Positions 16,669 to 25,102 are shown, numbered from the stretch's first letter. The stretch: 64,000 nucleotides of DNA from CADDZP01 sp035948135 (GCA_035948135.1 DASZJL010000116.1:4163-68162); one strand, 5' to 3'. Made by a program: numbers and translations. Notes: a model not told the origin generated them from the letters alone.

Positions 16669-17279
16669 GGCGCCACTGTCTCGAGCACACCGAGGTCGGC
16701 CAGGGCGGCGCGGCAGCCGTCCACGCCGGTGAAGTGGATGGCGTGGATGCCCAATGCGAGGGCCGCCGGCAGGTTCTGCTCCAGGTCGTCGAAGAAGGCG
16801 ACCTCGTCGGCGTCCCGGCCAAGGCGGTCGAGCAGCAGGCGGTACACGGCGGGGTCGGGCTTGCGCAGGCCGACGTCGGACGAGTCGACCTCCACGTCGA
16901 AAAGGTGGTGGGGGAAGTCGTCCCGCCACGTCGCCTCCTTGACGTTGTTGGTCAGCAACGCCGTGGCGCAGCGCCGCTGCACCTGGTCGACGAGCGAGAG
17001 CATCTCGGGCTCGAGGCGCTGGCCCTGGGCGGCGGCGTCGGCCAGGGCGTGGATGTCGACCGCGACGCCGTGGCCGATGCTGCACTCGATGCACACATGC
17101 TTGAAGAACTGGCGCGAGCTCACGGCGCCGACCTCGACCTGGGCCATGACGTTGCCGGTGAACAAGGAGGTGAGGAGCCCGCCCGGCAGCCCGACTTCCC
17201 GGGCGTACGCCTCGAGCCCGGCGAAGGGCGGCACGGTCAGCACGCCGCCAAAGTCGAACGCCACGGCCGTGACCGCCAT
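16665..17279 (-). CDS. HAD family hydrolase
   Basis: A 204-residue haloacid dehalogenase-superfamily protein. Motif I is FDFGGVL (FDxGGVL form, nucleophile Asp), motif II is ALLTNN, and motif III/IV is RKPDPAVYRLLLDRLG ... VAFFDDLEQNL. This resembles the N-terminal phosphatase domain of epoxide-hydrolase-like HADs. It probably acts on a phosphorylated or CoA-derived small molecule. It is the first gene after a strong hairpin (17326-17397) and has its own upstream 14-bp motif (17305-17318), so it may start a separate transcript. Confidence 0.85.
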   Translation of the reverse strand: MAVTAVAFDFGGVLTVPPFAGLEAYAREVGLPGGLLTSLFTGNVMAQVEVGAVSSRQFFKHVCIECSIGHGVAVDIHALADAAAQGQRLEPEMLSLVDQVQRRCATALLTNNVKEATWRDDFPHHLFDVEVDSSDVGLRKPDPAVYRLLLDRLGRDADEVAFFDDLEQNLPAALALGIHAIHFTGVDGCRAALADLGVLETVAP

Positions 17280-17304
17280 TTGCCTACCCTCTCACTAATC
17301 GCTG

Positions 17305-17318
17305 AATTATGCAACGAT
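17305..17318. promoter_or_regulatory. AATTATGCAACGAT motif, copy 1 (upstream of HAD gene)
   Basis: The plus strand reads AATTATGCAACGAT. It is flanked by an imperfect palindrome with arms AATCGCTG and CAACGATT around a seven-base centre. On the minus strand it contains CATAAT, a plausible -10, about 26 bases before the HAD ATG. The same motif recurs at 21010 and (one change) 25089, also at gene starts of this catabolic cluster. Confidence 0.5.
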
Positions 17319-17325
17319 TACACAG

Positions 17326-17397
17326 AACCTCTCCAAGTCTCGAATCGCGGGCCTCAAACGGGAACGAACGGAGCGTTCTCGCGGACTTGGAGAGGTT
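17326..17397. terminator. Large hairpin between thiolase-like and HAD genes
   Basis: Two perfect 14-base inverted arms, AACCTCTCCAAGTC (17326-17339) and its complement (17384-17397), enclose 44 bases. The loop holds a further stem: GGGAACG pairs with CGTTCTC, with one G-T pair. It lies between the stop of the thiolase-like gene and the HAD promoter motif. There is no U-run, so it may be a factor-assisted terminator, an RNA-processing/stability element or an attenuator rather than a classic terminator. Confidence 0.5.
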
Positions 17398-17402
17398 GGG
17401 CG

Positions 17403-18584
17403 TCAGCGGGTCAGCAGGAGGCAGCCAGCGAGGGGGCCACCGCCGGCGCTGACCACGGCGACCTCGGGGCGGTCTCGAACCTGGCGGGCCACGCCGTCGC
17501 CGCGCAGCTGCACCACCGCCTCGTGCAACATCCCGTATCCGTGCAGGCGGCCGCCCGAGAGTTGGCCGCCCTGGGTGTTCAGCGGCAGCGGGCCGTCGAG
17601 CGAGATCGCTTTGCCGCCGTCCACGAACGGGCCGCCGTCGCCGACATCGCAGAAGCCCAGGGCCTCGAGCCACGCCAGGGCGAGGATGCTAAAGCCGTCG
17701 TACAGCTCGGCCACGTCGACGTCGGACGGGCGCAGGTCGGTGCGCTGCCACAGCGCCTCGGCCGCGCCGGTGGCGGCCATGCCGGCCAGCCCGTCGATCT
17801 GGTCCCAGGCGAACGGGCCGCGCAGCCCGCAACCGACAGCCTCGAGGTGCACCGGGTCCCGGCGCCCGTCGCGCCCGCGGTCCCGGGCGGACACGACCAC
17901 CGCCGTCGACCCGTCGACCGGCACGTCGCAGTCGTAGAGACACAGCGGCGTCGAGATCATTCGCGCCCCGAGGTAGTCGTCGAGCGTGAGCGGGTCGCGG
18001 AACACGGCGTTCGGGTTCAGCGCTGCGTTGGCGCGCGCGTTGCAGGCGATGGCACCGAGCTGCTCACGGGTCGTGCCGTAGCGCTCGAAGTGATGCTGGG
18101 CGTACAGGGCGATCCAGTTGGCGGCCGACGGCGCACCGAACGGCGCCAACCATCGCCGCCAGTCGCGAACGAGCGGCTCGGCCGCCACGACGTCGGCGCG
18201 GCCGCCCGCCCGCTGGGCGCTCGACTCGCGGACCGTGCGGAAGCAGAGGACGTGGGAGGCGAGTCCGCAGGCGACGGCCATGGACGCGTCGATGAACGGG
18301 CCGAGCTGGCCCGACGTCTGGGGAGAGCCTTCAAACCACCGCAACGGGAGATCGAGCGCGTCGCGCAGCTCCCACACGCCACAGCCCGCGAACCCGGGGT
18401 CGGCGGACTCCCCCGGGAAGGTAGCGACGCCGTCGATGTCCGCAGGCAAGAGGCCGGCGTCGTCGATCGCCGCGAGTGCCGCGTCGACCGTGAGGTCGAG
18501 CCCGCTGCGGCCCAGGCGGCGGCCGATGGCGGACTGGCCAATCCCGGTGATCGCCACCGTCGCCTCGAAGCGCTGATCGATCAC
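17403..18584 (-). CDS. Thiolase-like protein, Ltp-type aldolase/lipid-transfer family
   Basis: A 393-residue thiolase-superfamily protein: VAITGIGQSAIGRRLGRSGLDLTVDAALAAIDDAG at the N-terminus and GGQLSGGRLHGYGMLHEAVVQLRG near the end. Neither catalytic cysteine of true thiolases is at its place: the nucleophile region reads SPQTSGQLG and the C-terminal CxGGG reads SAGGG. This fits the Ltp2-type retro-aldolases of steroid side-chain degradation, which work with a DUF35 partner; the DUF35 gene lies directly upstream and overlaps by GTGA. It probably cleaves a beta-hydroxy acyl-CoA into a ketone or aldehyde and a short acyl-CoA. Confidence 0.85.
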   Translation of the reverse strand: MIDQRFEATVAITGIGQSAIGRRLGRSGLDLTVDAALAAIDDAGLLPADIDGVATFPGESADPGFAGCGVWELRDALDLPLRWFEGSPQTSGQLGPFIDASMAVACGLASHVLCFRTVRESSAQRAGGRADVVAAEPLVRDWRRWLAPFGAPSAANWIALYAQHHFERYGTTREQLGAIACNARANAALNPNAVFRDPLTLDDYLGARMISTPLCLYDCDVPVDGSTAVVVSARDRGRDGRRDPVHLEAVGCGLRGPFAWDQIDGLAGMAATGAAEALWQRTDLRPSDVDVAELYDGFSILALAWLEALGFCDVGDGGPFVDGGKAISLDGPLPLNTQGGQLSGGRLHGYGMLHEAVVQLRGDGVARQVRDRPEVAVVSAGGGPLAGCLLLTR

Positions 18585-18985
18585 GCTGCGGCGGGGCGAA
18601 AGACGGGGAGCCAGATGTCGTCGGCCAGCGGTTCGAACTCGACGGTGACCGCCATTCCGGCGGCGACCCGCTCGGGGTCGCACCCGACGACGTTCGTGAG
18701 CATGCGCAGGCCCGGCTGCTCGACCAGCTCGACGATGGCCACGACGTACGGCGGGGGCAGCGACGGTAACCAGGGCTGGTGGTTCACGGTCGCGGCCCAC
18801 ACCGTCGCCCCCCCGCTCACCGGCTCGGGCCCGACCTCGCGGTCGTAGCAATGCGGGCACACGGGCGCCGGGGGGTGGAACCACCGCCGGCAGGCGCGGC
18901 AGCGGTGCACGAGCAGTCGCCCTGTAGCGCCGCCCGCCCAGAAGGCCCGCTCGTCTTCGGTCGGGACCGGCAGCGGGCGGGGCAC
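18581..18985 (-). CDS. DUF35 OB-fold zinc-ribbon protein
   Basis: A 134-residue protein with a rubredoxin-like zinc ribbon (CRAC ... CPHC, residues 29-47) followed by an acyl-CoA-binding OB fold (VVAIVELVEQPGLRMLTNVVGC). Such proteins form complexes with Ltp-type thiolase-like enzymes and are required for aldolase activity in the steroid Ltp2 system. The coupled thiolase-like gene downstream strongly supports that pairing. The GTG start lies eight bases after the SDR stop. Confidence 0.9.
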   Translation of the reverse strand: MPRPLPVPTEDERAFWAGGATGRLLVHRCRACRRWFHPPAPVCPHCYDREVGPEPVSGGATVWAATVNHQPWLPSLPPPYVVAIVELVEQPGLRMLTNVVGCDPERVAAGMAVTVEFEPLADDIWLPVFRPAAA

Positions 18986-18993
18986 TAGGTCAC

Positions 18994-19791
18994 TTACTCG
19001 ATGCCGGCCATCAGCAGGTCGTTGACGCGGCTCGGGAACTCACGGATCGAGTGGAACGAGCCCATGCGGCGCGGCACGACCGAGTTCCTGCGCCCGGCAA
19101 CGGTCGCGTCGACGATCTTGCCGGCCACGTGCGTCGTGGTGATCGTCGGCATCGCCTTCACCTTGGCGAAGCGCTTGGAGACGGCGGCGATCGTCGGCGA
19201 CTGACGGGCGACCTCCATCATGTCGGTCCCCGCCACCTCACCGAGCTGGACGATCGTGACACGGACCGGCGTCCGGCGCAGCTCGCGCTGCAGGGCGGCG
19301 GTGAACTGGGTGAGGCCGGCCTTGGTGCCGCCGTAGGTGGTGAGCGTCGGCAGCGCGGTGATGCCGGCGACCGAAGAGATGTTGGTGACGCGACCGCGCC
19401 CCCGCTCGAGCATTCCCGGCAGGACCTGGCGGGTGAGCTCCGCGGGCGCCACGCAGTTGAGGGCCCAGCTCGTGCGGATGTCGGCCGCGGCCTGGTCGAC
19501 CAGGCGGTCGACGGTGGCGAGGGCGGCGTTGTTGAAGAGCAGGTCGACGGGGCCGCTCTCGTCCTCGATGCGACGGATCAAGCCGTCGACGGTCTCAGGC
19601 TCGGAGAGGTCGGCGACGACCGCCGTTCCGTCGATCTCGTCGGCCAGCGCCTTCAGAGGCACCTCGCTTCGGGCCACGACGGTGACGTGGGCGCCACGCG
19701 AGGCAAGTTCGCGCGCCAGTTGATGACCGATGCCCTTGGACGCGCCAGTGACGACTGCGTGGCTGCCGGACACGGTGAATCGTTCTGCCAT
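18994..19791 (-). CDS. SDR family oxidoreductase
   Basis: A 265-residue short-chain dehydrogenase/reductase. The cofactor motif TGASKGIG lies near residue 17, NNAA near 88, and the catalytic YxxxK is YGGTKAG with the serine of ISSVAG upstream. The chosen ATG overlaps the P450 stop (TGATG) and has GGGAGG just upstream; an in-frame GTG-like extension to 19803 is less likely. It probably oxidises a hydroxyl made by the P450 or reduces a keto group in the same pathway. Confidence 0.9.
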   Translation of the reverse strand: MAERFTVSGSHAVVTGASKGIGHQLARELASRGAHVTVVARSEVPLKALADEIDGTAVVADLSEPETVDGLIRRIEDESGPVDLLFNNAALATVDRLVDQAAADIRTSWALNCVAPAELTRQVLPGMLERGRGRVTNISSVAGITALPTLTTYGGTKAGLTQFTAALQRELRRTPVRVTIVQLGEVAGTDMMEVARQSPTIAAVSKRFAKVKAMPTITTTHVAGKIVDATVAGRRNSVVPRRMGSFHSIREFPSRVNDLLMAGIE

Positions 19792-21002
19792 CAGGCCTCC
19801 CACTCAACGACGAGCCGGTCGACCCCGAAGGAGCCGCCGGCGTGGATGACGGGCTGCTCGCCCGGTGCCAGGTGAAAGTCGGGAATCCGCGCCAGCACCT
19901 CGTCGACGGCGACAGCCAGCTCGAGCCGCGCCAGGTGCGAGCCGACGCAGCGGTGGGGACCGGCACCGAACGCCAGATGCCGGTTGGCCTCGCGGTCGAT
20001 CAGGATGGCGTCGGCCCGCTCGAACTCCCCCGGATCACGCGAGGCCAGCGGCGTCGACAGCAGCACGCGGTCACCCGCGCGCATCCCCACGCCGGCGAAC
20101 GTCACGTCCCGTTTCACGACGCGCGCCGTGTTGATGATGGCGTGGGCGCGCAAGAACTCCTCCACCGCGCCGCGTACCAGCTCCGGTTCGGCGACGAGCC
20201 GCGCCCGGATGTCGGGCCTGGTGGCGAGGCAGTAGAAGGTGAAGCCGAGCATGGCGGTCACCGTGTCGAGCCCCGCCACGAACAGCATGAAGGCGTAGTC
20301 GACGAGCTCTTCGTGGTCGAGCGGTCGCCCGTCGACCTCCGTGCGGACCAGCGCGGACAGCACGTCCTCGCGGTCGTCGGTGTCTTCCTTCTGGCGCGCC
20401 GTGACGACCTCGTCGAGGTACTCGATGATGCTGCGGGCCGCGCTCTTCCGAAGCTCGGGGTCGTGGTAGGCGTGGGTGAGGTCGTGGTTCCACTGCTCGA
20501 ACGTGGTCGCCTCGGCCAGTGGCAAGCCGAGCATCGAGACGAAGACCGTGGTCGGGAACGGGCGGGCCAGGTCCGCGACGAGGTCGGAGCGCCCGGCGCG
20601 TGCGAAGCCGTCGACGAGCCCGGCGCACACGCGGCGCAGCTCCGGCTCCCGGCGGGCGATCGGCCCGGGCGCGAACAGCGGCGCCAACGGTTGGCGGTAA
20701 CGGGTGTGGTCGGGCGGGTCGAGGGCCAGCGGCCGCATGGTGCGCGGGTAAGCGCCGGCGGGGATGGAGAACTGGGCGCTGGAGAACAGGTCCGGGTGCT
20801 GGAAGGCCTCGCGAATGTCCGCGGCGCGCGTGAGAACCCAATAGCCGCCGTACGCAGTCGAGAAGAACGCTCGATCCCCGCGTGCGCGGTCGAGTGCTGC
20901 GAACGGATCAACGAGAAACGCCGCGCCCTGGTGGTAGTCGAAGTCGCGGACGAGGGCCGGATCGACATGTTCCGCCAGCTCCACTACTGGATCTTGCCAC
21001 AA
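19791..21002 (-). CDS. Cytochrome P450
   Basis: A 403-residue soluble bacterial P450. The heme loop is FGAGPHRCVG with Cys352 as thiolate ligand; the K-helix ExxR is EFLR (282-285); the I-helix oxygen-binding segment is AGLDTV (243-248). It needs external ferredoxin partners, and none is encoded nearby. It is the first gene of the minus-strand catabolic run and is divergent from an enoyl-CoA hydratase gene, with the 14-bp motif at 21010-21023 in the shared control region. The start is TTG at 21002 (possibly leaderless); a GTG at 20984 is an alternative. It probably hydroxylates the growth substrate. Confidence 0.93.
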   Translation of the reverse strand: MWQDPVVELAEHVDPALVRDFDYHQGAAFLVDPFAALDRARGDRAFFSTAYGGYWVLTRAADIREAFQHPDLFSSAQFSIPAGAYPRTMRPLALDPPDHTRYRQPLAPLFAPGPIARREPELRRVCAGLVDGFARAGRSDLVADLARPFPTTVFVSMLGLPLAEATTFEQWNHDLTHAYHDPELRKSAARSIIEYLDEVVTARQKEDTDDREDVLSALVRTEVDGRPLDHEELVDYAFMLFVAGLDTVTAMLGFTFYCLATRPDIRARLVAEPELVRGAVEEFLRAHAIINTARVVKRDVTFAGVGMRAGDRVLLSTPLASRDPGEFERADAILIDREANRHLAFGAGPHRCVGSHLARLELAVAVDEVLARIPDFHLAPGEQPVIHAGGSFGVDRLVVEWEA

Positions 21003-21009
21003 TACGATG

Positions 21010-21023
21010 AATTATGCAACGAT
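21010..21023. promoter_or_regulatory. AATTATGCAACGAT motif, copy 2 (divergent P450/hydratase control region)
   Basis: Identical to the 14 bases at 17305-17318. It sits between the P450 start (21002, minus) and the GTG at 21031 (plus). On the minus strand CATAAT is placed about ten bases before the P450 TTG. It could be a shared -10 region, a repressor operator, or both. Confidence 0.55.
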
Positions 21024-21030
21024 ATCCCCC

Positions 21031-21846
21031 GTGACCCCGGAGGCGCCTGCGGTGCTGGTGGACGCGCCGGCCGACGGCGTTCGCCTCGTCACCATGCACC
21101 GGCCCGAGCGGTTGAACGCGCTCACCGTCGACCTGATCTCGGCGCTCACCGCAGCCCTCACGGAGGCCGACGCCGATCCGTCGGTGCGGTGCGTGATCCT
21201 GACCGGGTCGGGCCGCGGGTTCTGCTCGGGCGCCGACCTGAAGGGTATGGGTGACGCCCCCAACAGCGAATCGCTCGGCGACATCCCGGCCACCTTCCTA
21301 CTCCAGCAGCACATCGCCGGGCTGGTGACGACGATGCGGCGGCTGCGCAAGCCCATCGTCGCCGCCGTCAACGGGCCCGCCGCGGGCGGGGGGCTGGCCC
21401 TGGTGCTGGCGGCCGACGTGCGTCTGGCCGCGACCAGCGCCCGGTTCGCGGCCAGCTTCATCAAGGTCGGCGTGTCCGGCGCGGACATCTCGACCAGCTG
21501 GCTCCTGCCTCGCATCGTCGGCGCCGGCAACGCCCACTTGCTGATGCTCACCGGCCGGCTGATCGACGCCCAGGCGGCGCGGGACATGCAGCTCGTCGTC
21601 GACGTCGTGCCCGACGACCAGCTCATCGACACCGCGCTCGCCCTGGCCGACGAGATCGCCGCCAACAGTCCGTTCGGCGTCTGGATGACCAAGGAGGTCA
21701 TGTGGTCGGCGCTCGAGATCCCCGGGCAGCAGGCCGCCATCGACCTCGAGAACCGAACGCAGGTGCTCGCCGCCCAGCTCGAAGACGCCGTTACTCAGCG
21801 GGCGACGGCCCTCACGAAGGAACGGGCGGCGTACCAGTGGCGGTAG
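21031..21846 (+). CDS. Enoyl-CoA hydratase/isomerase family protein
   Basis: A crotonase-fold protein of about 271 residues: VTMHRPERLNALTVDLI, the oxyanion segments GRGFCSGADLKGMG and GPAAGGGLALVLAADVRLA, then WLLPRIVGAGNAHLLMLTGR. The start is placed at the GTG (21031), because the open frame's ATG at 21007 lies inside the 14-bp regulatory motif. It is the first gene of the plus-strand half of the divergent catabolic cluster, and its stop overlaps the PaaK-like gene by ten bases. Confidence 0.88.
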   Translation: MTPEAPAVLVDAPADGVRLVTMHRPERLNALTVDLISALTAALTEADADPSVRCVILTGSGRGFCSGADLKGMGDAPNSESLGDIPATFLLQQHIAGLVTTMRRLRKPIVAAVNGPAAGGGLALVLAADVRLAATSARFAASFIKVGVSGADISTSWLLPRIVGAGNAHLLMLTGRLIDAQAARDMQLVVDVVPDDQLIDTALALADEIAANSPFGVWMTKEVMWSALEIPGQQAAIDLENRTQVLAAQLEDAVTQRATALTKERAAYQWR

Positions 21847-23087
21847 ACGCGATCGTCGAGCGGCGGTACTGGGACGAGGCCGCCCAGACGATGGCCACCG
21901 AGACGCTCCGCCGGCTGCAGACCGAACGCCTGCGCGACGCCGTCGAGCGCGCCTACGCGGGAAGCGGCTTCTTCCGCCGGCGGCTGGACGACGCGGGCGT
22001 ACGCCCCGAAGACGTCGCCTCGCCGGCCGACCTGGCGCGTCTGCCGGTGTTCCGCAAGGCCGACCTCCGCGCCAACGAGGCCGAGTTTCCACCCATCGGC
22101 GACTACCGCTGCGTGGGCCTGCACGGCTCGGTGCGGCTGGCCACCTCGACGGGCACGACCGGACGACCCACTTTTGTCCTCTGGACGGCGAACGACCTGC
22201 GCCTCGACTACGAGCTCGCGGCGCGTGCGCACTGGCGGGCCGGCATCCGCCCCGGCCAGGTCATCGTCAACGCCCACCCCGGGTACCTGAACGGCGGCCA
22301 GGCCATGAACGCCGGGGCCTACGAACACATGGGTGTCCTGCCGATCTCGGTCGGGCCGCCCGTGGACATCGAGCACGCCGAACAGGTCCTGCGCATTCTC
22401 GAGGGCGTACCGGTCGACCACTGGCGACTGTTCCCGGCCGCCCTGGCCCGCTTCCGCGAAGCGGCGACACGCCTTGGTTCGAGCGTGGACCTACCTGCAG
22501 CCGAGGACGCCGGTCCCGCGGCCCAGTACGACAAGCTCAGCGCCGGCCAGGAGTGCGTGAGCTACCTCGGCAGCGCGTGCGCGCAGGGGCGCGGCTCGCA
22601 CATCGCCGAGGACTACGCCATCGTCGAGGTGCTCGACGTGCACACCCGCGAGCCGGTCGCGCCCGGTCATCGGGGCACGATGGTCGTCACGTCGCTGGGC
22701 CGCGACAACCCGATGCTCCGCTACGACCTGGAGGACATCGTGCGCGTCGACGACGCGCCCTGCCAGTGCGGGGAGACGTCGAGACGCGGGTTCTGGGAGG
22801 GACGCCAGCGCGACATCGTGTGGGTCGGCGACCGCATGGTGCTGCCCATCGACGTCTGGCGCGAGCTGCCTGCGGGCGCCGAGTTCGCGCTCGTACGGCG
22901 GCCGGATGCCGACCGGCTCGAGGTGCGCGTCGAAGGATCCGCGCCGGCCGACGCGGCCGACCGCATCGCCGCCCAGTGTGGCGTCCCCGTCGACGTCGTC
23001 AGCCTGGCGCCCGGGACCCTTCCCCGCGCCGCCTACAAGCAGGAGCGCGTCGTCGACGAGCGGGCGCATGAGCCGAGTCGTTCATAG
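21837..23087 (+). CDS. Phenylacetate-CoA ligase (PaaK)-like adenylate-forming enzyme
   Basis: A 416-residue AMP-forming ligase of the PaaK/F390-synthetase branch. The phosphate loop is TSTGTTGRPT (about residue 106), the adenine/ribose region is MLRYDLEDIVRVDD, and CQCGETSRR precedes the C-terminal domain. It probably activates an aromatic or cyclic carboxylic acid to its CoA thioester for the nearby hydratases and dehydrogenase. The GTG start overlaps the previous stop by ten bases, and its end overlaps the molybdopterin enzyme gene by 20. The substrate is not deducible. Confidence 0.85.
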   Translation: MAVDAIVERRYWDEAAQTMATETLRRLQTERLRDAVERAYAGSGFFRRRLDDAGVRPEDVASPADLARLPVFRKADLRANEAEFPPIGDYRCVGLHGSVRLATSTGTTGRPTFVLWTANDLRLDYELAARAHWRAGIRPGQVIVNAHPGYLNGGQAMNAGAYEHMGVLPISVGPPVDIEHAEQVLRILEGVPVDHWRLFPAALARFREAATRLGSSVDLPAAEDAGPAAQYDKLSAGQECVSYLGSACAQGRGSHIAEDYAIVEVLDVHTREPVAPGHRGTMVVTSLGRDNPMLRYDLEDIVRVDDAPCQCGETSRRGFWEGRQRDIVWVGDRMVLPIDVWRELPAGAEFALVRRPDADRLEVRVEGSAPADAADRIAAQCGVPVDVVSLAPGTLPRAAYKQERVVDERAHEPSRS

Positions 23088-25089
23088 CTACTGCCGCCAG
23101 TGCCTGGCGGTGTGCGGGCTCATCGTCACCGTCGAGGGCGACGAGATCGTTTCCGTGCGCGGTGACCCGGACCATCCCGTGACCCACGGGTACACGTGCG
23201 CGAAGGGGCGCGCCATGGGCGCCATGCACCACGCGCCCGACCGGCTCGACGAGCCGATGGTCCGTCGAGGCGACGAGCTGGTGCCCGTGTCGTGGGACGA
23301 ACTCCTCGACGATCTCGCGGCGGGGCTCGCGCGTGTCGCGGAGGAGTCCGGCCCCGATGCGGTCGGGACGTACTTCGGCTCGCTCTCGGGCTGGGACCCG
23401 GCCGGACGCGCCACTTCCGAGACGTTCCACCGGGCACTGCAATCGAAGAGCCGCTACACGTCGACGACGACGGACTGCCCAGCCAAGCCACTCGTGGCTC
23501 AGGCCGTGCTCGGCCACGCCGCGATCACCCCGCTCCCCGACCTCGACGCGTGTGCGCTGCTTCTGCTGATCGGCACCAACCCCGTCGTGTCCCACGGGCA
23601 CACGTGGGCGCTGCCCGATCCCGTCGTCGCCCTCCGTGCGGCGCGAGAACGGGGCGAGGTGTGGGTCGTCGACCCGCGCGCGACGGAGACGGCTCGCCTC
23701 GCCAGCCGCCACCTCGCGTGCCGGGCTGGGACCGACCACGCCCTGCTCGGCCACCTGCTGCGCGAGCTGCTGATCGACGGTTGCGACACGGGGTACCTCG
23801 ACGCATACGCCAATGGGGTCGACGGGCTGCGCGCCGCGGTCGAGGAGTTCGACGCCCCCACGACCGCCGCCGCCACGGGGCTCACTGTGTCCGACCTCGC
23901 CGATCTCGTGGCCGCGGTCCGAAGGGCCGGGCGGGTGGCCGTCGTCACCGGCACCGGGGCCACCATGGGTGCCAACGCCAACCTGCTCGAGTGGTTCGCG
24001 GCGGCGCTCATCGTCGTGACCGGCTCGCTCGATCAACCCGGTGGCATGTGGTGCAACCCCGGGCTGCTCGCCCGTCTCGACGAGACCGGGATCGACGCCC
24101 GCAAGAGCAAGCCAGCACAGCCGGGGCCGCCCAGCCGCCCCGAACTGCCCAGGCGATTCGGGCAGTACCCGTGCGTCGCCATGGCCGACGAGATCGAGGG
24201 CGGCCACCTCCGCGCCCTGGTCTCGCTGGCGGGGAATCCGGTCGTCGCCTTCGCCGACGCCGGCCGCGTCGCCGCAGCTTTCGGCAAGCTCCAGATCCTC
24301 GCGGTGGCCGATGTCCGCCACAACGCGACCGTCGAACTGGCCACCCACGTCCTGCCGTGCAACGGCCCCTTCGAGCGAGCCGACGTGACCTCGGGCGTCG
24401 AGCTGTACCAGCCAATCGCGGCCGGACAGTTCGTCCCCGCCGTGGTCCCGCCCGTCGCGGCGCGCCGGCCCCTGTGGTGGATCATCGGACAGCTCGGCCG
24501 CCGCCTCGGCCATCGGGTGCTGCCCGGTTCGCTCGACGTCGACGATCCTGCCGTCGACGACGCAACCGTTCTCGACGCCCTGGTGGGCGGCGACCGCGTG
24601 GACGCGCTGCGCGCCGCACCGCCGAGCGGAACCACCGCGCCGATCCCCCGCTACGGCTGGTTGCTCGTACGAGCCGACCGGCCGCGGTTCGACCTCGCGC
24701 CCGCCGAGCTCGTCGGTGAGCTCGGCCGCGTGCAGGCGCCCGCGCCGCTCGTGCTCATCCCGCGGCGCCAGGGACGCCACCTCAACTCGTGGTTCCCCCC
24801 TGCGGGCCTGCGCCAGGACAGTCCCGTCCTGCTGATCCACCCCGCCGACGCGGTCGACGCTGGCCTGACCGACGGCAACCGAGCCCGCGTCACGAGCGCG
24901 GCCGGGTCGCTCGTCGCGACCCTCACCGTCGACGACACCGTCGCGCGCGGCCACGTGTCGATGCCGCACGGCTTCGATCCGACCGTCGGTGTCCTGATCT
25001 CGTCGACCGACCGCGTCGACCCGCTCACCGGCATGGTCCAGCAGTCCGGGGTTCCGGTCGATCTCCAGGCCTTGACGTTGAACGACTAA
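23068..25089 (+). CDS. Molybdopterin-dependent oxidoreductase, [4Fe-4S]-containing
   Basis: A 673-residue DMSO reductase-family subunit. The N-terminal cluster motif is C9-x2-C12-x3-C16-x27-C44. Cys137 in TTTDCPAKP lies where formate dehydrogenases carry the Mo ligand. MGDB-binding segments include LLLIGTNPVVSH and VVDPRATETARLA. The C-terminal beta-barrel domain ends in HGFDPTVGVLISSTDRVDPLTGM. There is no Tat signal, so the enzyme is cytoplasmic. No electron-transfer or chaperone gene is adjacent. Within a CoA-ester operon it may hydroxylate or dehydrogenate a ring or side chain, but a formate dehydrogenase-like role is also possible. Confidence 0.88.
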   Translation: MSRVVHSYCRQCLAVCGLIVTVEGDEIVSVRGDPDHPVTHGYTCAKGRAMGAMHHAPDRLDEPMVRRGDELVPVSWDELLDDLAAGLARVAEESGPDAVGTYFGSLSGWDPAGRATSETFHRALQSKSRYTSTTTDCPAKPLVAQAVLGHAAITPLPDLDACALLLLIGTNPVVSHGHTWALPDPVVALRAARERGEVWVVDPRATETARLASRHLACRAGTDHALLGHLLRELLIDGCDTGYLDAYANGVDGLRAAVEEFDAPTTAAATGLTVSDLADLVAAVRRAGRVAVVTGTGATMGANANLLEWFAAALIVVTGSLDQPGGMWCNPGLLARLDETGIDARKSKPAQPGPPSRPELPRRFGQYPCVAMADEIEGGHLRALVSLAGNPVVAFADAGRVAAAFGKLQILAVADVRHNATVELATHVLPCNGPFERADVTSGVELYQPIAAGQFVPAVVPPVAARRPLWWIIGQLGRRLGHRVLPGSLDVDDPAVDDATVLDALVGGDRVDALRAAPPSGTTAPIPRYGWLLVRADRPRFDLAPAELVGELGRVQAPAPLVLIPRRQGRHLNSWFPPAGLRQDSPVLLIHPADAVDAGLTDGNRARVTSAAGSLVATLTVDDTVARGHVSMPHGFDPTVGVLISSTDRVDPLTGMVQQSGVPVDLQALTLND

Positions 25090-25102
25090 TTATGTAACGA
25101 TT
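25089..25102. promoter_or_regulatory. AATTATGTAACGAT motif, copy 3 (before binding-protein gene)
   Basis: This differs by one base from the copies at 17305-17318 and 21010-21023. It overlaps the stop of the molybdopterin oxidoreductase gene and ends five bases before the GTG at 25108 of the binding-protein gene, a spacing close to that at 21031. It suggests separate control of the binding protein by the same factor as the P450 operon. Confidence 0.5.

Noticed and set aside
15130..18848. Two long plus-strand frames (722 and 729 codons)
   Set aside because: Antisense to aldehyde dehydrogenase, HAD and thiolase-like genes that carry full catalytic motifs.
23068..25089. Selenocysteine or Tat-exported formate dehydrogenase
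   Set aside because: No in-frame TGA at the metal-ligand position (Cys137 present) and no twin-arginine signal.
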